This document shows, piece after piece, positions 1-8,948 of a DNA stretch of 57,051 nt. The notes beneath the pieces are model-generated. The model made no database searches and was not told the origin of the DNA. It saw only the letters and a program-made list of their open reading frames with translations. Source of the DNA: Pseudomonadota bacterium (lineage in GTDB: Bacteria; Pseudomonadota; Gammaproteobacteria; Burkholderiales; Gallionellaceae); assembly GCA_021783995.1 (NCBI GenBank), contig JAJXTH010000012.1, positions 1 to 57,051 on the forward strand, in the 5' to 3' direction. Position numbers and translations under genes: made by a program. Within the stretch, counting starts at the first letter, position 1; each line of letters opens with the position of its first letter.

Positions 1-131
1 TGTCTTGCGATACGCATCGAATCCACCTACCGACAGTGTCTGCTGTTTCATCTTTCTGCTTTCATTTGAAATGGCCTTGTCCATTAACGCATCAGCCACA
101 GATATGGTGGACTTATTCGGCGTTTCCTTAG
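1..131 (-). mobile_element. End of an IS5-family insertion sequence with the transposase start (cut by window edge)
   Basis: On the minus strand an ATG at 51 opens MKQQTLSVGGFDAYRKT, which matches the typical start of IS5-family transposases, and the frame runs off the left edge of the window. AGAAAG just before the ATG is a usable ribosome site. About 60-80 bases upstream, 109-131 (GGACTTATTCGGCGTTTCCT) resembles the terminal inverted repeat of such elements, so the element probably ends near 131. Only one end is visible, so neither intactness nor target duplication can be judged. Confidence 0.6.
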
Positions 132-151
132 ATTGAATTTCATCCCAAGGT

Positions 152-430
152 CTACGCCTGTGGCATCAGATAATTACTCGCGTCACCGCCCTGCGCCGTT
201 GGAGCCGCCGTATACACATAGCGCAGTTCAGTAATCAGGGTCATCTTGCTTGCAGAACCTGATTGGAAATCAAATCTAGCCCAGGGGCTTCATGCGTCCT
301 TGGATTGGTTCTCAATCTGCAGAGATGAATACGCCATGCCGACCATAATGGCCGTCTGCCAGTCATTGGCAGGATCGGAAAAATGGTATTTGACATCTAG
401 TTCGACATCGCAGGGTTTGGATCGGATGAC
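152..430 (-). pseudogene. Remnant of an outer-membrane-like protein gene
   Basis: One minus-strand frame reads protein-like sequence from about 430 (DVELDVKYHFSDPANDWQTA), meets a TGA at 290-292, and continues in the same frame (ARFDFQSGSASKMTLITELR) to a TAG at 152-154. The alternation of polar and hydrophobic residues suggests beta strands of a porin-like protein, but I do not recognise a family. There is no start codon: the upstream part overlaps the end of the chemoreceptor gene. Its position next to an IS end fits a gene truncated by insertion and then decaying. Confidence 0.35.
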
Positions 431-446
431 CCGAACCCTGTTTCCA

Positions 447-1769
447 TCACTCTTCAAGTGCTTGAGAAAACTTCTGCACTGCATCGACCACCCTGCGCGC
501 CCCGTCGCGGATCTGGTTGATTGCATCGCCCGCGCCGTTGGCGAGGCTAACACCTTCTGCTACCTCCTCCTGGCTTTGCCTCATACTATCTATCACGGCC
601 CTGCTTTCGTTCTGGATCGTCTCGATCATTTTCGTAATTTCGGAAGTTGAACCGCTGGTGCGCTCGGCAAGCTTCCTCACCTCGTCGGCCACAACGGCAA
701 ATCCCCTGCCGCTCTCACCTGCGCGCGCGGCCTCTATCGCTGCATTCAGCGCCAGCAAATTGGTCTGGTCTGCGATTTCTCGAATCGTGTTGACGATGGA
801 AGTGATCTGCTCGGTCTCTTCGCCAAGGTTCTTCACCTGCAACGAGGAGCCTTGCACCTGTCTTGATAGCTCGTGCATCTTTTCGGTTGCCTGCAAAATG
901 ATCTGCTCGCCGCTTGATGCGACTTTCTCCGTTTCCAGGGATATTTCATAAGCCATGCGCGCGCTTTGCGATTCCGCCTGGTGGCGCAGCACCTTCTCCG
1001 TGATATCGGAGGCAAACTTGATGACCTTGTAAGGCACGCCATGCTCGTCCTTGACCGGGTTATAACTCGCCTCCAGCCAAACAGTACGCCCATCCCTTGT
1101 GAGACGCTCGTATTGCCCGGTGAAATAGTCGCCGCGGTTGAGCCTGATCCAGAACTCCCTGTATTCGGGACTCGATGCATATGCCTCGCGACAGAATATC
1201 CTGTGGTGCCTGCCCTTGATTTCATCGGCCCTGTAGCTCATCACCTCGAGAAAATTGGCATTTGCCTCGATCACGTTGCCCTGCATGTCGAACTCGATCA
1301 GCGCCATCGAACGGTCCAGCGCAGAAATCAGATCGCGAAGGGCTGCAGCCTCCTTCACCTGCCTGGTCACGTCGCTTGCGATCTTTAGGACTTTTGCGAC
1401 CTGTCCATTTGCATCGACGACGGGAAAATAGGTCGCCTCCAGCCACACTGCCTCGCCACTCTTTGTCTTTCTCTGAAACTTTCCGTTGAAGGACTGGCCC
1501 TGGCGCAGCCTGTTCCAGAATTCCTGGTATTCAGATGAGCGAGCATATTTTTCATCGCAAAGCGAACTGTGTCGCATTCCCTTGATCTCGTTACCGTTAT
1601 AACCCATCACCTGGCAGAAGACTTCATTTGCCTCGAGTATCGTCCCGTCCATCGAAAATTCGATCACCGCCATGCTGCGCTTAAGGGCTTCGAACACGTT
1701 CTTAAACGATGACAACTCTTGCTGCAGCGCATCGATCTGGGTTTGAAATTTCTTGCTTTGGAAAAACAT
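447..1769 (-). CDS. Soluble PAS-PAS methyl-accepting chemotaxis protein
   Basis: A 440-residue chemoreceptor that would signal to the CheA/CheW array. Two tandem PAS domains (about residues 20-130 and 145-255) share repeated motifs ([14 protein letters not shown] / [14 protein letters not shown]) and PAC-like ends (KIASDVTRQ / KFASDITEK). They are followed by a cytoplasmic MCP signalling domain with the conserved hairpin ([19 protein letters not shown]). No transmembrane segment or HAMP domain is visible, so it is probably cytosolic or array-bound, sensing redox or a small ligand through PAS. No CheR-binding pentapeptide is seen at the C-terminus. The frame opens further upstream, but the ATG at 1769 is preferred because GGAG precedes it at good spacing and the extra 26 residues look non-coding. 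It stands alone, without che genes. Confidence 0.88.
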   Translation of the reverse strand: MFFQSKKFQTQIDALQQELSSFKNVFEALKRSMAVIEFSMDGTILEANEVFCQVMGYNGNEIKGMRHSSLCDEKYARSSEYQEFWNRLRQGQSFNGKFQRKTKSGEAVWLEATYFPVVDANGQVAKVLKIASDVTRQVKEAAALRDLISALDRSMALIEFDMQGNVIEANANFLEVMSYRADEIKGRHHRIFCREAYASSPEYREFWIRLNRGDYFTGQYERLTRDGRTVWLEASYNPVKDEHGVPYKVIKFASDITEKVLRHQAESQSARMAYEISLETEKVASSGEQIILQATEKMHELSRQVQGSSLQVKNLGEETEQITSIVNTIREIADQTNLLALNAAIEAARAGESGRGFAVVADEVRKLAERTSGSTSEITKMIETIQNESRAVIDSMRQSQEEVAEGVSLANGAGDAINQIRDGARRVVDAVQKFSQALEE

Positions 1770-1878
1770 CGTGAGTGCTCCGTGACAATTGGAAAGGCTG
1801 GTGAAGAACATTATCGGCAATAACCCAAAATTCTTAAAACCCGGCACGCCAGACCTGGCTCAGGGAATTCAAGGAGAC

Positions 1879-2070
1879 TTATACCTTGCGCAGACTTTCG
1901 AATTCGGAAGTTGGGGCAGGCCTTGAACACAGGAAGCCCTACACATAGTCGCAACCGAAGGAAAGGAGCAGGTCGCGCTGCACCTCGGTCTCGACACCCT
2001 CGGCGATCGTCCTGATTCCAAGCTTGTCCGCCATCACGATGATGGCACGAAGTAACAGCTGGCCTCCAAA
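1879..2070 (-). pseudogene. Fragment of an EAL-domain (c-di-GMP phosphodiesterase) gene with an internal stop
   Basis: The minus-strand frame reads LLLRAIIVMADKLGIRTIAE, then GVETEVQRDLLLSFGCDYV, a TAG at 1940-1942, and GFLCSRP, ending at a TAA at 1879-1881. This is the C-terminal third of an EAL domain; the family normally has Q before GF, so one C-to-T change (CAG to TAG) explains the stop. Upstream of about 2070 the similarity fades and no start is present. It is the dead remnant of a c-di-GMP phosphodiesterase or GGDEF-EAL protein. Confidence 0.75.
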
Positions 2071-2540
2071 TTGCCTGCCATAAAGCTGCCGTTCACAGGC
2101 AATCGATTTCAGATTGGAGCGACAGTCCGCTTAGGCCGAGCAGTGTGAATTGGCTTTCAGGAAGGCTTCGAAGTATAGCAGCCAATCAAGTGACAACGCA
2201 GCCGGGTGGACGTTAGACCGCAACAGGTTTCATGCTGCCAAATGCGGCCGGATATCAAAAGCGGTCATTGCTATGCAAAAGCACGATCAAGACTGATGCA
2301 ATTCAGTGGCCATCGGTGTGCAATTGCCGGGGTGACCTGACTGTTGGTACGAATCCTTTTCGCTTTGTTTTCGTGCTTTCGACAGACTTTATTTCTCGCC
2401 ATCAACTTTCGACGCATGTTCGGGAAATCCCGAATTTGTCATAAAAGGCTTTAGCTTAATTCTGCAATTCATTGCTTTTTAAGCATATTTATATTATTCA
2501 ATTTTCTTAGCTAAGCCATTGTCTTGTAAAGAAAAAATCC
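2071..2540. other. Gene-free stretch upstream of the dcw promoter, with one palindrome
   Basis: I see no convincing gene here; the one open frame, at 2232-2444, has no ribosome site and no recognisable protein. The second half becomes strongly AT-rich toward the dcw promoter. A perfect inverted repeat, TTCGGG-AAAT-CCCGAA, lies at 2419-2434. It has no U-tract on either side, so it is more likely a protein-binding site or chance than a terminator. Confidence 0.4.
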
Positions 2541-2550
2541 GATTTTTCGC

Positions 2551-2579
2551 TTGACCTGCGCTATTTTTTTCAATATAGT
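2551..2579 (+). promoter_or_regulatory. Sigma70 promoter of the dcw cluster (Pmra)
   Basis: TTGACC at 2551-2556 and TATAGT at 2574-2579 are separated by exactly 17 bp, a near-consensus sigma70 promoter. It lies 40 bp upstream of the mraZ start and is the only strong promoter I see before ftsQ, so it probably drives most of the division and cell-wall operon. Confidence 0.8.
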
Positions 2580-2612
2580 GGGGACTAGTGGTAAAAAGTG
2601 GGTAAAAGTGGG
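2578..2612 (+). promoter_or_regulatory. MraZ operator: four 10-bp-phased GTGG(G/T) repeats
   Basis: GTGGG at 2578-2582, GTGGT at 2588-2592, GTGGG at 2598-2602 and GTGGG at 2608-2612 recur at exact 10-bp steps. MraZ proteins are known to bind direct TGGG repeats spaced about one helical turn in their own promoters. Here the first repeat overlaps the end of the -10 box and the last merges into the mraZ ribosome site, so binding should block both polymerase and possibly translation of long transcripts. Confidence 0.82.
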
Positions 2613-2618
2613 GGTGAG

Positions 2619-3065
2619 ATGTTTCAGGGCGCGGCGCAACTCAATCTGGATGGCAAGGGCAGACTTGCGATACCTGCAAGGTATCGCGACATGCTGCAGG
2701 CCGCCTGCGCAGGCAATCTGGTTTTGACGGCCGATGCGGACGGCTGCCTTCTGATCTATGCGCAGCCCGAATGGTTGCCGATACGCGACAAACTGAACAA
2801 GCTTTCCTCATTCAATCCAAGAAGCCGTGCGCTGCAGCGCCTTCTCGTCGGTCATGCGGAAGATGTCGTGATGGACAGCGCCGGCCGAGTGCTGATTTCA
2901 CCCGTGTTGCGTAACTATGCTGCGCTTGACAAGAGCGTGATGCTGATCGGTCAGGGCAACAAATTCGAGCTTTGGGATGAGGCGAAGTGGCAGGCGCAGC
3001 AGCAGGCCGCACTTGCGCTCATGGGTGGCGAGCTTCCTGCGGAACTCGAAGGGTTTTCGTTGTGA
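2619..3065 (+). CDS. mraZ: Transcriptional regulator MraZ
   Basis: A 148-residue member of the MraZ/AbrB-like family, a DNA-binding repressor of the dcw operon. It has the expected two copies of the swapped-hairpin motif ([15 protein letters not shown] near residues 10-24 and [10 protein letters not shown] near 86-95). A GTG at 2598 in frame would add seven residues, but the ATG at 2619 gives the canonical [15 protein letters not shown] start and follows GGGGGTG. The stop overlaps the rsmH start (GTGA). The phased repeats just upstream are its likely autoregulatory sites. Confidence 0.95.
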   Translation: MFQGAAQLNLDGKGRLAIPARYRDMLQAACAGNLVLTADADGCLLIYAQPEWLPIRDKLNKLSSFNPRSRALQRLLVGHAEDVVMDSAGRVLISPVLRNYAALDKSVMLIGQGNKFELWDEAKWQAQQQAALALMGGELPAELEGFSL

Positions 3066-3997
3066 GCGCGGCGCTCGCACATGAGACCGTTTTGTTGAAT
3101 GAGGCAATCGAGGCGCTCGAGATCAATCCGAATGGCATCTATGTCGACTGCACTTATGGGCGCGGCGGACACAGCGCGGGGATATTGCAGAGGCTTGGTG
3201 AGCATGGGAGGCTGATTGCGCTGGACAGGGATCTGGCTGCGGTATCGCACGGTCGTGCCGTTAACGATACGAGATTTTGCATCATCCACAGCGGGTTTTC
3301 GCGTCTGAACGAGGTTCTTGACGAGCAGGGTGTGGATCTCGTGGACGGTGTGCTGCTGGATCTTGGTGTTTCCTCGCCGCAACTGGACGATGCGGAGCGC
3401 GGCTTCAGTTTCAGATTTGATGCGCCACTGGATATGCGCATGGATGCGAGCCGCGGATTGACTGCGGCGGAATGGCTGGAGAGGGCGGAGGAGACGGAGC
3501 TTGCGGAGGTCATACGTGAATACGGCGAAGAACGGTTTGCTGGGCAGATTGCAAGAGCGATTGTTGCTGCGCGGAAGACGCATCCCGTCAAGACCACGCG
3601 GCAGCTCGTCGAGCTGGTTGGCAAGGCGGTACGTACCCGCGAGCCAGGTAAAAACCCGGCGACGCGCACATTTCAGGCTATACGGATTTATCTCAATCAG
3701 GAACTCGAGGAGCTAGGGCAAGTTCTGCCTCAGTGCGTTTCCAGGCTCAGGTGTGGGGGGCGGCTGGCGGTGATCAGTTTTCATTCTCTGGAGGATCGCA
3801 TCGTCAAGCACTTCATGCGCGACATGGTGCAGGCGGACAGGTTGCCGCGCAATGTGCCGATACGCGAAAGCGAGGTGCCCAGGGGGAAGTTGAGGCTGGT
3901 AGGCCGCGCAGTGCGCGCGGGCGAACAGGAGGTGCAGCGTAATCCCCGTGCGCGCAGCGCGGTGATGCGCGTGGCGGAGCGCATCGATGTGGCATAG
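3062..3997 (+). CDS. rsmH: 16S rRNA (cytosine-1402-N4)-methyltransferase RsmH (MraW)
   Basis: A 311-residue SAM-dependent methyltransferase that modifies C1402 of 16S rRNA in the ribosomal P site. The family signature [13 protein letters not shown] at the N-terminus, the SAM-binding [11 protein letters not shown] and the [14 protein letters not shown] motif are all present. The start is the GTG at 3062, which overlaps the mraZ stop; an in-frame ATG further upstream lies inside mraZ and is unlikely. Its end overlaps ftsL by 11 bp. Full family length and standard dcw position. Confidence 0.95.
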   Translation: MSAALAHETVLLNEAIEALEINPNGIYVDCTYGRGGHSAGILQRLGEHGRLIALDRDLAAVSHGRAVNDTRFCIIHSGFSRLNEVLDEQGVDLVDGVLLDLGVSSPQLDDAERGFSFRFDAPLDMRMDASRGLTAAEWLERAEETELAEVIREYGEERFAGQIARAIVAARKTHPVKTTRQLVELVGKAVRTREPGKNPATRTFQAIRIYLNQELEELGQVLPQCVSRLRCGGRLAVISFHSLEDRIVKHFMRDMVQADRLPRNVPIRESEVPRGKLRLVGRAVRAGEQEVQRNPRARSAVMRVAERIDVA

Positions 3998-4295
3998 CAA
4001 TATCGCAAGAAGCATCCTGCTGGTTCTGGTGGTTGCGGCGGCGTTAAGCGTGGTCGATTCGCAGAATCAGGCGCGCAAGCTGTTCGTGTCGCTGCAGCAG
4101 GAAAAGGAAAAGGCGCACCAGATGGAAGTGGAGTGGGGGCAGTTGCAATTGGAGCAGAGCACGTTGGCGGCGCCTGCACGTGTGGAAAGAATCGCGACGC
4201 AGCAATTGCAGATGCAGCAACCGAAAAAAGAGCAGATCAGATTCATACGCATGGGACAGCTATCATCTAACAGCAGTGGGGCGGACAAGCCATGA
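3987..4295 (+). CDS. ftsL: Cell division protein FtsL
   Basis: A 102-residue bitopic membrane protein: a short cytoplasmic N-terminus, one transmembrane helix (about residues 6-24), then a periplasmic coiled coil ([20 protein letters not shown]) typical of FtsL, which pairs with FtsB and FtsQ to license septal peptidoglycan synthesis. Sequence conservation in this family is low; the call rests on size, topology and position between rsmH and ftsI. It overlaps both neighbours (11 bp and ATGA). Confidence 0.9.
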   Translation: MWHSNIARSILLVLVVAAALSVVDSQNQARKLFVSLQQEKEKAHQMEVEWGQLQLEQSTLAAPARVERIATQQLQMQQPKKEQIRFIRMGQLSSNSSGADKP

Positions 4296-6046
4296 GCTAT
4301 GCGGCGAAAGCGAATGAAGTCGTTGCGGTAAAGCTGCCGGGGTGGCGGGCCACGGTGCTGTTCGCCGCGCTGCTGGCGGGTATGGGGGCGCTGATCGGGC
4401 GTGCGATCTATTTGCAGGGCATACACAATGATTTCCTGCAGGAACAGGGAAATCAGCGTTTCAGTCGTGTGATGGAAGTCAGTGCGCACCGCGGCATGAT
4501 CACGGATAGAAATGGTGCGCCGCTCGCGGTGAGCACGCCAGTAGAGTCGGTGTGGGCCAGCGCCTCCGAAATCAGGCTGAACGATCCTCAGGCCGCAAAG
4601 CTGAATGAAAGGGATCTGAAGAAGCTCGCTAGCGCATTGGGGATGTCCGAGGCTGAAATAAGGCGCCGTCTTTCCGATTCGACTCGAGACTTTGTTTATC
4701 TGAAAAGGCAGATCCCTCCCGAGGAATCGGGCAGGGTTGAAAGCCTAAATCTTCCGGGTATCTTCCTGCAACGCGAATACCGAAGATACTATCCGGAGGG
4801 CGAGGAGTTTGCGCAGGTACTGGGCTTTACGGGTCAGGATGACGTGGGCCAGGAAGGGTTGGAGCTCGAACTGCAGAATCAGCTCGCGGGCAAGGCGGGC
4901 AGCCAGCGCGTGATCAAGGACAGGCGAGGGCATATCGTCGAGGATGCAGGGAGTTTGAATCCGCCCAGGCCGGGAGCGGATATCGCGTTGAGTCTGGACA
5001 GCAGGATGCAGCATCTGGCTTATCGGGAGCTGGCATCTGCGGTGAAGGAACATCAGGCCAAGGCGGGCGCGATCGTGGTGCTCGATGCGAAGAGCGGAGA
5101 GGTGCTCGCACTTGCGGATTACCCGAGCTATAACCCTAACAACAGGTTGAACGTGAGTGCGGAAAAGATGCGCAATCGAGCGGAAACGGACGAGTTCGAG
5201 CCGGGATCGACGATGAAGCCATTCACCATCGGGACTGCGCTGAATCTGGGCAAGGTTACGCCCGGCACGGTGATCAACACCGAAAATGGTGTTTTTACGG
5301 TGGGCAACAGAAAGATACACGACACGCATCCGGAGCCCAGTCTGACTGTTTCTCAGGTGATACAGAAGTCGAGCAACGTGGGCGCATCCAAGATCGCGCT
5401 GTCGCTGAACCCGGACTCGCTCTGGCAGACCTTTCATGCCGCGGGCTTTGGAGCTCACACAGGCAGCAATTTTCCCGGTGAGGCAATAGGCAGGCTGCGC
5501 GACGCAAAAACCTGGAAGCCGATCGAGCAGGCGACCATGTCTTACGGGCACGGTCTTTCAGTCAACCTTGTGCAGCTGGCGCGAGCCTATACGATCTTCG
5601 CGGGTGGCGGAGAGCTGATGCCAGTCTCCATGCTGAAACTCAGTCAGCCGGCGATCGGTCATCAGGTTTTCTCGGGGAAGACGGTCAGTGAATTGCGCTC
5701 CATGCTGGAATCGGTTGTGCTACCCGGTGGCACGGCGCCGCTTGCTCAGGTGGCAGGCTATCGCGTCGCGGGCAAGACAGGAACGGCGCACAAGCTCGAT
5801 GGCGGGCATTACGTCAACCGTTATGTCGCCTCTTTTGTCGGGATGGCCCCTGTTTCCGCGCCGCGTCTGATCGTGGCAGTGATGATAGATGAGCCGAGCG
5901 GCAAGGAGTATTACGGGGGGCAGGTCGCGGCGCCGGTATTTAGCAAGGTGATGAGCGGTGCGTTGCACATGCTGAATGTACCGAACGATGCGCCGCTGGA
6001 CAACGTGTTGCCCCCGCCTTCCGAAATCATCAGGGAGGAAGTGTGA
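4292..6046 (+). CDS. ftsI: Peptidoglycan D,D-transpeptidase FtsI (PBP3)
   Basis: A 584-residue class B penicillin-binding protein that crosslinks septal peptidoglycan with FtsW. It has an N-terminal membrane anchor (about residues 19-41), the PBP dimerisation domain, and a transpeptidase domain with all three active-site motifs: S306-T-M-K309, S360-S-N362 and K495-T-G497. The start overlaps the ftsL stop (ATGA). Full length with no anomalies. Confidence 0.97.
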   Translation: MSYAAKANEVVAVKLPGWRATVLFAALLAGMGALIGRAIYLQGIHNDFLQEQGNQRFSRVMEVSAHRGMITDRNGAPLAVSTPVESVWASASEIRLNDPQAAKLNERDLKKLASALGMSEAEIRRRLSDSTRDFVYLKRQIPPEESGRVESLNLPGIFLQREYRRYYPEGEEFAQVLGFTGQDDVGQEGLELELQNQLAGKAGSQRVIKDRRGHIVEDAGSLNPPRPGADIALSLDSRMQHLAYRELASAVKEHQAKAGAIVVLDAKSGEVLALADYPSYNPNNRLNVSAEKMRNRAETDEFEPGSTMKPFTIGTALNLGKVTPGTVINTENGVFTVGNRKIHDTHPEPSLTVSQVIQKSSNVGASKIALSLNPDSLWQTFHAAGFGAHTGSNFPGEAIGRLRDAKTWKPIEQATMSYGHGLSVNLVQLARAYTIFAGGGELMPVSMLKLSQPAIGHQVFSGKTVSELRSMLESVVLPGGTAPLAQVAGYRVAGKTGTAHKLDGGHYVNRYVASFVGMAPVSAPRLIVAVMIDEPSGKEYYGGQVAAPVFSKVMSGALHMLNVPNDAPLDNVLPPPSEIIREEV

Positions 6047-7572
6047 TGCTGAGTCGGGCGGAGGATGCCGCGCAGATGAAGGAAATTCTGGCATCCGCCA
6101 TGCACTGTCTGCCCATGGGGGCGCGGCTGGTGACGGACAGTAGGCGGGTCAGCGCGGGCGATGCGTTTTTGGCTTATCCGGGCGAAAAGCTGGACGGGCG
6201 CGATCACATTCCGCAGGCGATTGCGCAGGGCGCACGTGCGGTGATCTTTGAGGAAAAAAATTTCGCATGGAATGCGGACTGGAAGGTGCCCAGCCTGGCT
6301 GTGACGGATTTGCGGCACAAGGCCGGATATATCGCGGATGCGGCGTATGGATATCCGTCAGAACACCTGTGGATGGTTGGCGTGACGGGCACCAATGGCA
6401 AGACATCCACCTGTCACTGGATCGCACAGGCATTGGGATTTTCAGGAAGAAAGTGCGCGCTTGTCGGGACGTTGGGCAACGGATTCGCCGGGGCGTTGGA
6501 ACCCAGCGCGAACACGACGCCTGATGCGGTACTTCTGCACGGACTGCTTGCGCAGTATCTGGTTGATGGTGCAGAAGCCGTTGCGATGGAGGTTTCATCG
6601 CATGCGCTGGTGCAGGGGCGCGTCAACGGCGTTCACTTTGACGTGGCGCTCCTGACCAATCTGAGCCGTGATCACCTGGATTACCACGGCGACATGGAAA
6701 GCTATGCTGCAGCAAAGCGCAGGCTGTTCGACTGGAAGTTGCTCAAGCATGCTGTGGTCAACCTGGATGACGCGTTTGGCGCGGAAACGGCGGTTCAGCT
6801 TCTGGAAAGCGAGGTCGAAGTCATAGGCTACGGGCTGACCGATGAGGCATTGCATCTGGCAGAAAAGCACGGCCTGCGCATGGTTTTCGGAAAGCTTCTG
6901 AATATGAGCCCGGAAGGACTGCGCATCGAAGTGTTTTCGAGCTGGGGCATGGGCGTGCTTGAAAGCGCGATGGTGGGGAAATTCAACGCGGCGAATCTGC
7001 TGGGCGTGCTGGCTGTGCTGCTGCTTGGCGATGTCGCCATGAATGAAGCGTTGGGCGCATTGCGGCGCATCCAGCCCGCTTCGGGTCGCATGCAGAAAAT
7101 AGGCAGCGCAGGTCAGCCTGCGGTCATCGTGGATTACGCGCACACACCCGATGCGCTGGAGAAGGTGCTTCTGGCCTTGAGGGAAATGAATGCGGGAACT
7201 GATGGAAAGCTGTACTGCGTTTTTGGTTGCGGCGGCGACCGCGACCGGGGCAAGCGTCCGATGATGGGTAGGATAGCCGAGAAATTTTCAGACTTTTGCA
7301 TCGTCACGAGTGACAATCCCAGGAGCGAAGATCCGGCATCTATCATAGGGGAAGTGACGAGCGAGATGGCGTTGGCAAACCATGAAATCATTGCTGACCG
7401 CGCATCGGCCATCGCATGCGCAATCGGCAAGGCGCGCGCATGCGACACCGTACTCATAGCGGGGAAGGGTCATGAGGACTATCAGGAGATAAGGGGAGAA
7501 AGACTGTCATTCAGCGATGTTGAGGTCGCGAAAGAGGCGCTCGTATCGTGGGTTGCAGGAGGCATCCAATGA
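6046..7572 (+). CDS. murE: UDP-MurNAc-tripeptide synthetase MurE (meso-diaminopimelate adding)
   Basis: A 508-residue ATP-dependent ligase that adds the third residue to UDP-MurNAc-L-Ala-D-Glu. The P-loop TGTNGKTS is near residues 114-121, and DNPRSEDP carries the DNPR motif known to mark meso-diaminopimelate specificity, so a Gram-negative type wall is expected. ATG 6046 lies 8 bp behind GGAGG and overlaps the ftsI stop; a GTG three bases earlier is an alternative. The 3' end overlaps murF (ATGA). Confidence 0.96.
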   Translation: MLSRAEDAAQMKEILASAMHCLPMGARLVTDSRRVSAGDAFLAYPGEKLDGRDHIPQAIAQGARAVIFEEKNFAWNADWKVPSLAVTDLRHKAGYIADAAYGYPSEHLWMVGVTGTNGKTSTCHWIAQALGFSGRKCALVGTLGNGFAGALEPSANTTPDAVLLHGLLAQYLVDGAEAVAMEVSSHALVQGRVNGVHFDVALLTNLSRDHLDYHGDMESYAAAKRRLFDWKLLKHAVVNLDDAFGAETAVQLLESEVEVIGYGLTDEALHLAEKHGLRMVFGKLLNMSPEGLRIEVFSSWGMGVLESAMVGKFNAANLLGVLAVLLLGDVAMNEALGALRRIQPASGRMQKIGSAGQPAVIVDYAHTPDALEKVLLALREMNAGTDGKLYCVFGCGGDRDRGKRPMMGRIAEKFSDFCIVTSDNPRSEDPASIIGEVTSEMALANHEIIADRASAIACAIGKARACDTVLIAGKGHEDYQEIRGERLSFSDVEVAKEALVSWVAGGIQ

Positions 7573-8948
7573 TGAGGCTTGCGCAAGTCGCAGAAGTGCT
7601 GGGTGCCCGCATGACGGGCGCGGATGCTGAATTCATGGCGGTATCCACGGACACGCGCAAGATAGCCAGGGGAGATCTCTTCGTTGCGCTCAAGGGCGAC
7701 CATTTCGATGGCGCGGAATTTGCACTCGAGGCGCTCGAGGCAGGTGCTGCAGCGGTGTTGATGTACCGGGATTCGGGATTCAGGATTCAGGATGCAGGAT
7801 TGCCCATCCTGCTGGTGGATGATGCGCGCCTTGCGCTGGGCAGTCTCGCGGCATACTGGCGCCGCCAGTTTGAAGTCAGTCTGGTCGCGATCACAGGCAG
7901 CAACGGCAAGACCACGGTGAAGGAAATGACGGCCTGCATACTGCGCGCTGCTGCAAATAGCGATGAGGCAGTGCTGGCAACAAGGGGGAATCTGAACAAC
8001 GACATCGGCATGCCGCTGACCCTGTTGCAGTTGAACGAACACCACAAGCATGCAGTGATCGAAATGGGCATGAATCATTTCGGCGAGATAAGTTATCTCA
8101 CGCGCATTGCATTGCCGCAGATCGCGCTGATCAACAACGCAAGCGGCGCACATCTGCAAGGGCTGGGCAGCGTGGAGGGTGTTGCCCGTGCGAAAGGGGA
8201 AATCTTCGAGGGACTGCAAAGTTGCGGTATCGCGATCATCAACGCGGATGACGAACATGCACCGCTATGGCGCAAGCTTGCCGGTTCGCGTACCCGGATC
8301 GAGTTTGGCCTTAACGAAGAGTCCGATGTGAGGGGAACATGGCAGCCTCACGGGTCCGGATTGAACCTCCATGTGAAAACGCCCGGCGGAGAATTCTCTG
8401 TCGCGCTGCAGGTACCCGGGGAACACAACGCGCGCAATGCGCTGGCTGCGGCATCCATAGCTGTCGCGCTGGGAATTCCGGTCGGGATTATCGTCGCAGG
8501 GCTGGAGAGATTTTCCGGCGTGGCAGGTCGAATGCAGAGAAAGCAGGGACGGAACGGCGCAATCGTGATCGACGACACCTATAACGCAAACCCCGCATCC
8601 ATGAGTGCGGCGATCCAGGTGCTCGCAAATGCGGAAGGTCGGCGTGTTCTGGTGCTGGGAGACATGGGAGAGCTTGGCGCAGATGCAGAAGAGATGCATG
8701 CCGAGATCGGCAGGGCTGCAAGAAAGTCAGGCATAGATCGGCTTTATGCGCTGGGAGAGTTGAGCCGCATCGCCGCGCGCGAATTTGGCAGCAACGCGCA
8801 GCACTGCGAGCAGATCGAGGACTTGCAGAACGCGCTGGAAAAAGAATTGCATGCAGGCACTACCGTGCTGATCAAGGGATCGCGCTTCATGAGGATGGAG
8901 CGCGCAGTCGAGTTTTGTATGGAAAAGAAGGAAGAGAGATGCTGCTAG
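7569..8948 (+). CDS. murF: UDP-MurNAc-tripeptide:D-Ala-D-Ala ligase MurF
   Basis: A 459-residue Mur ligase that attaches D-Ala-D-Ala to complete the UDP-MurNAc-pentapeptide. The ATP-binding [13 protein letters not shown] and the ligase motif [11 protein letters not shown] are intact. The start is ATG 7569, which overlaps the murE stop; an earlier in-frame ATG at 7548 lies inside murE. Oddly, residues about 67-79 ([12 protein letters not shown]), in the linker between the substrate and ATPase domains, are encoded by a five-unit heptanucleotide array (7769-7803) that looks like an in-frame insertion. It overlaps mraY by 10 bp. Confidence 0.96.
   Translation: MMRLAQVAEVLGARMTGADAEFMAVSTDTRKIARGDLFVALKGDHFDGAEFALEALEAGAAAVLMYRDSGFRIQDAGLPILLVDDARLALGSLAAYWRRQFEVSLVAITGSNGKTTVKEMTACILRAAANSDEAVLATRGNLNNDIGMPLTLLQLNEHHKHAVIEMGMNHFGEISYLTRIALPQIALINNASGAHLQGLGSVEGVARAKGEIFEGLQSCGIAIINADDEHAPLWRKLAGSRTRIEFGLNEESDVRGTWQPHGSGLNLHVKTPGGEFSVALQVPGEHNARNALAAASIAVALGIPVGIIVAGLERFSGVAGRMQRKQGRNGAIVIDDTYNANPASMSAAIQVLANAEGRRVLVLGDMGELGADAEEMHAEIGRAARKSGIDRLYALGELSRIAAREFGSNAQHCEQIEDLQNALEKELHAGTTVLIKGSRFMRMERAVEFCMEKKEERCC
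7769..7803 (+). repeat. Five tandem heptanucleotides inside murF
   Basis: Units GGATTCG, GGATTCA, GGATTCA, GGATGCA and GGATTGC follow one another without a gap over 35 bp. The reading frame stays open because seven is not a multiple of three and the array cycles through frames without a stop. See the related arrays in murB, ddl and ftsQ. Confidence 0.85.

Noticed and set aside
2232-2444. 70-codon plus-strand open frame before mraZ
   Set aside because: No ribosome site and no protein-like pattern; the start lies in decayed DNA.
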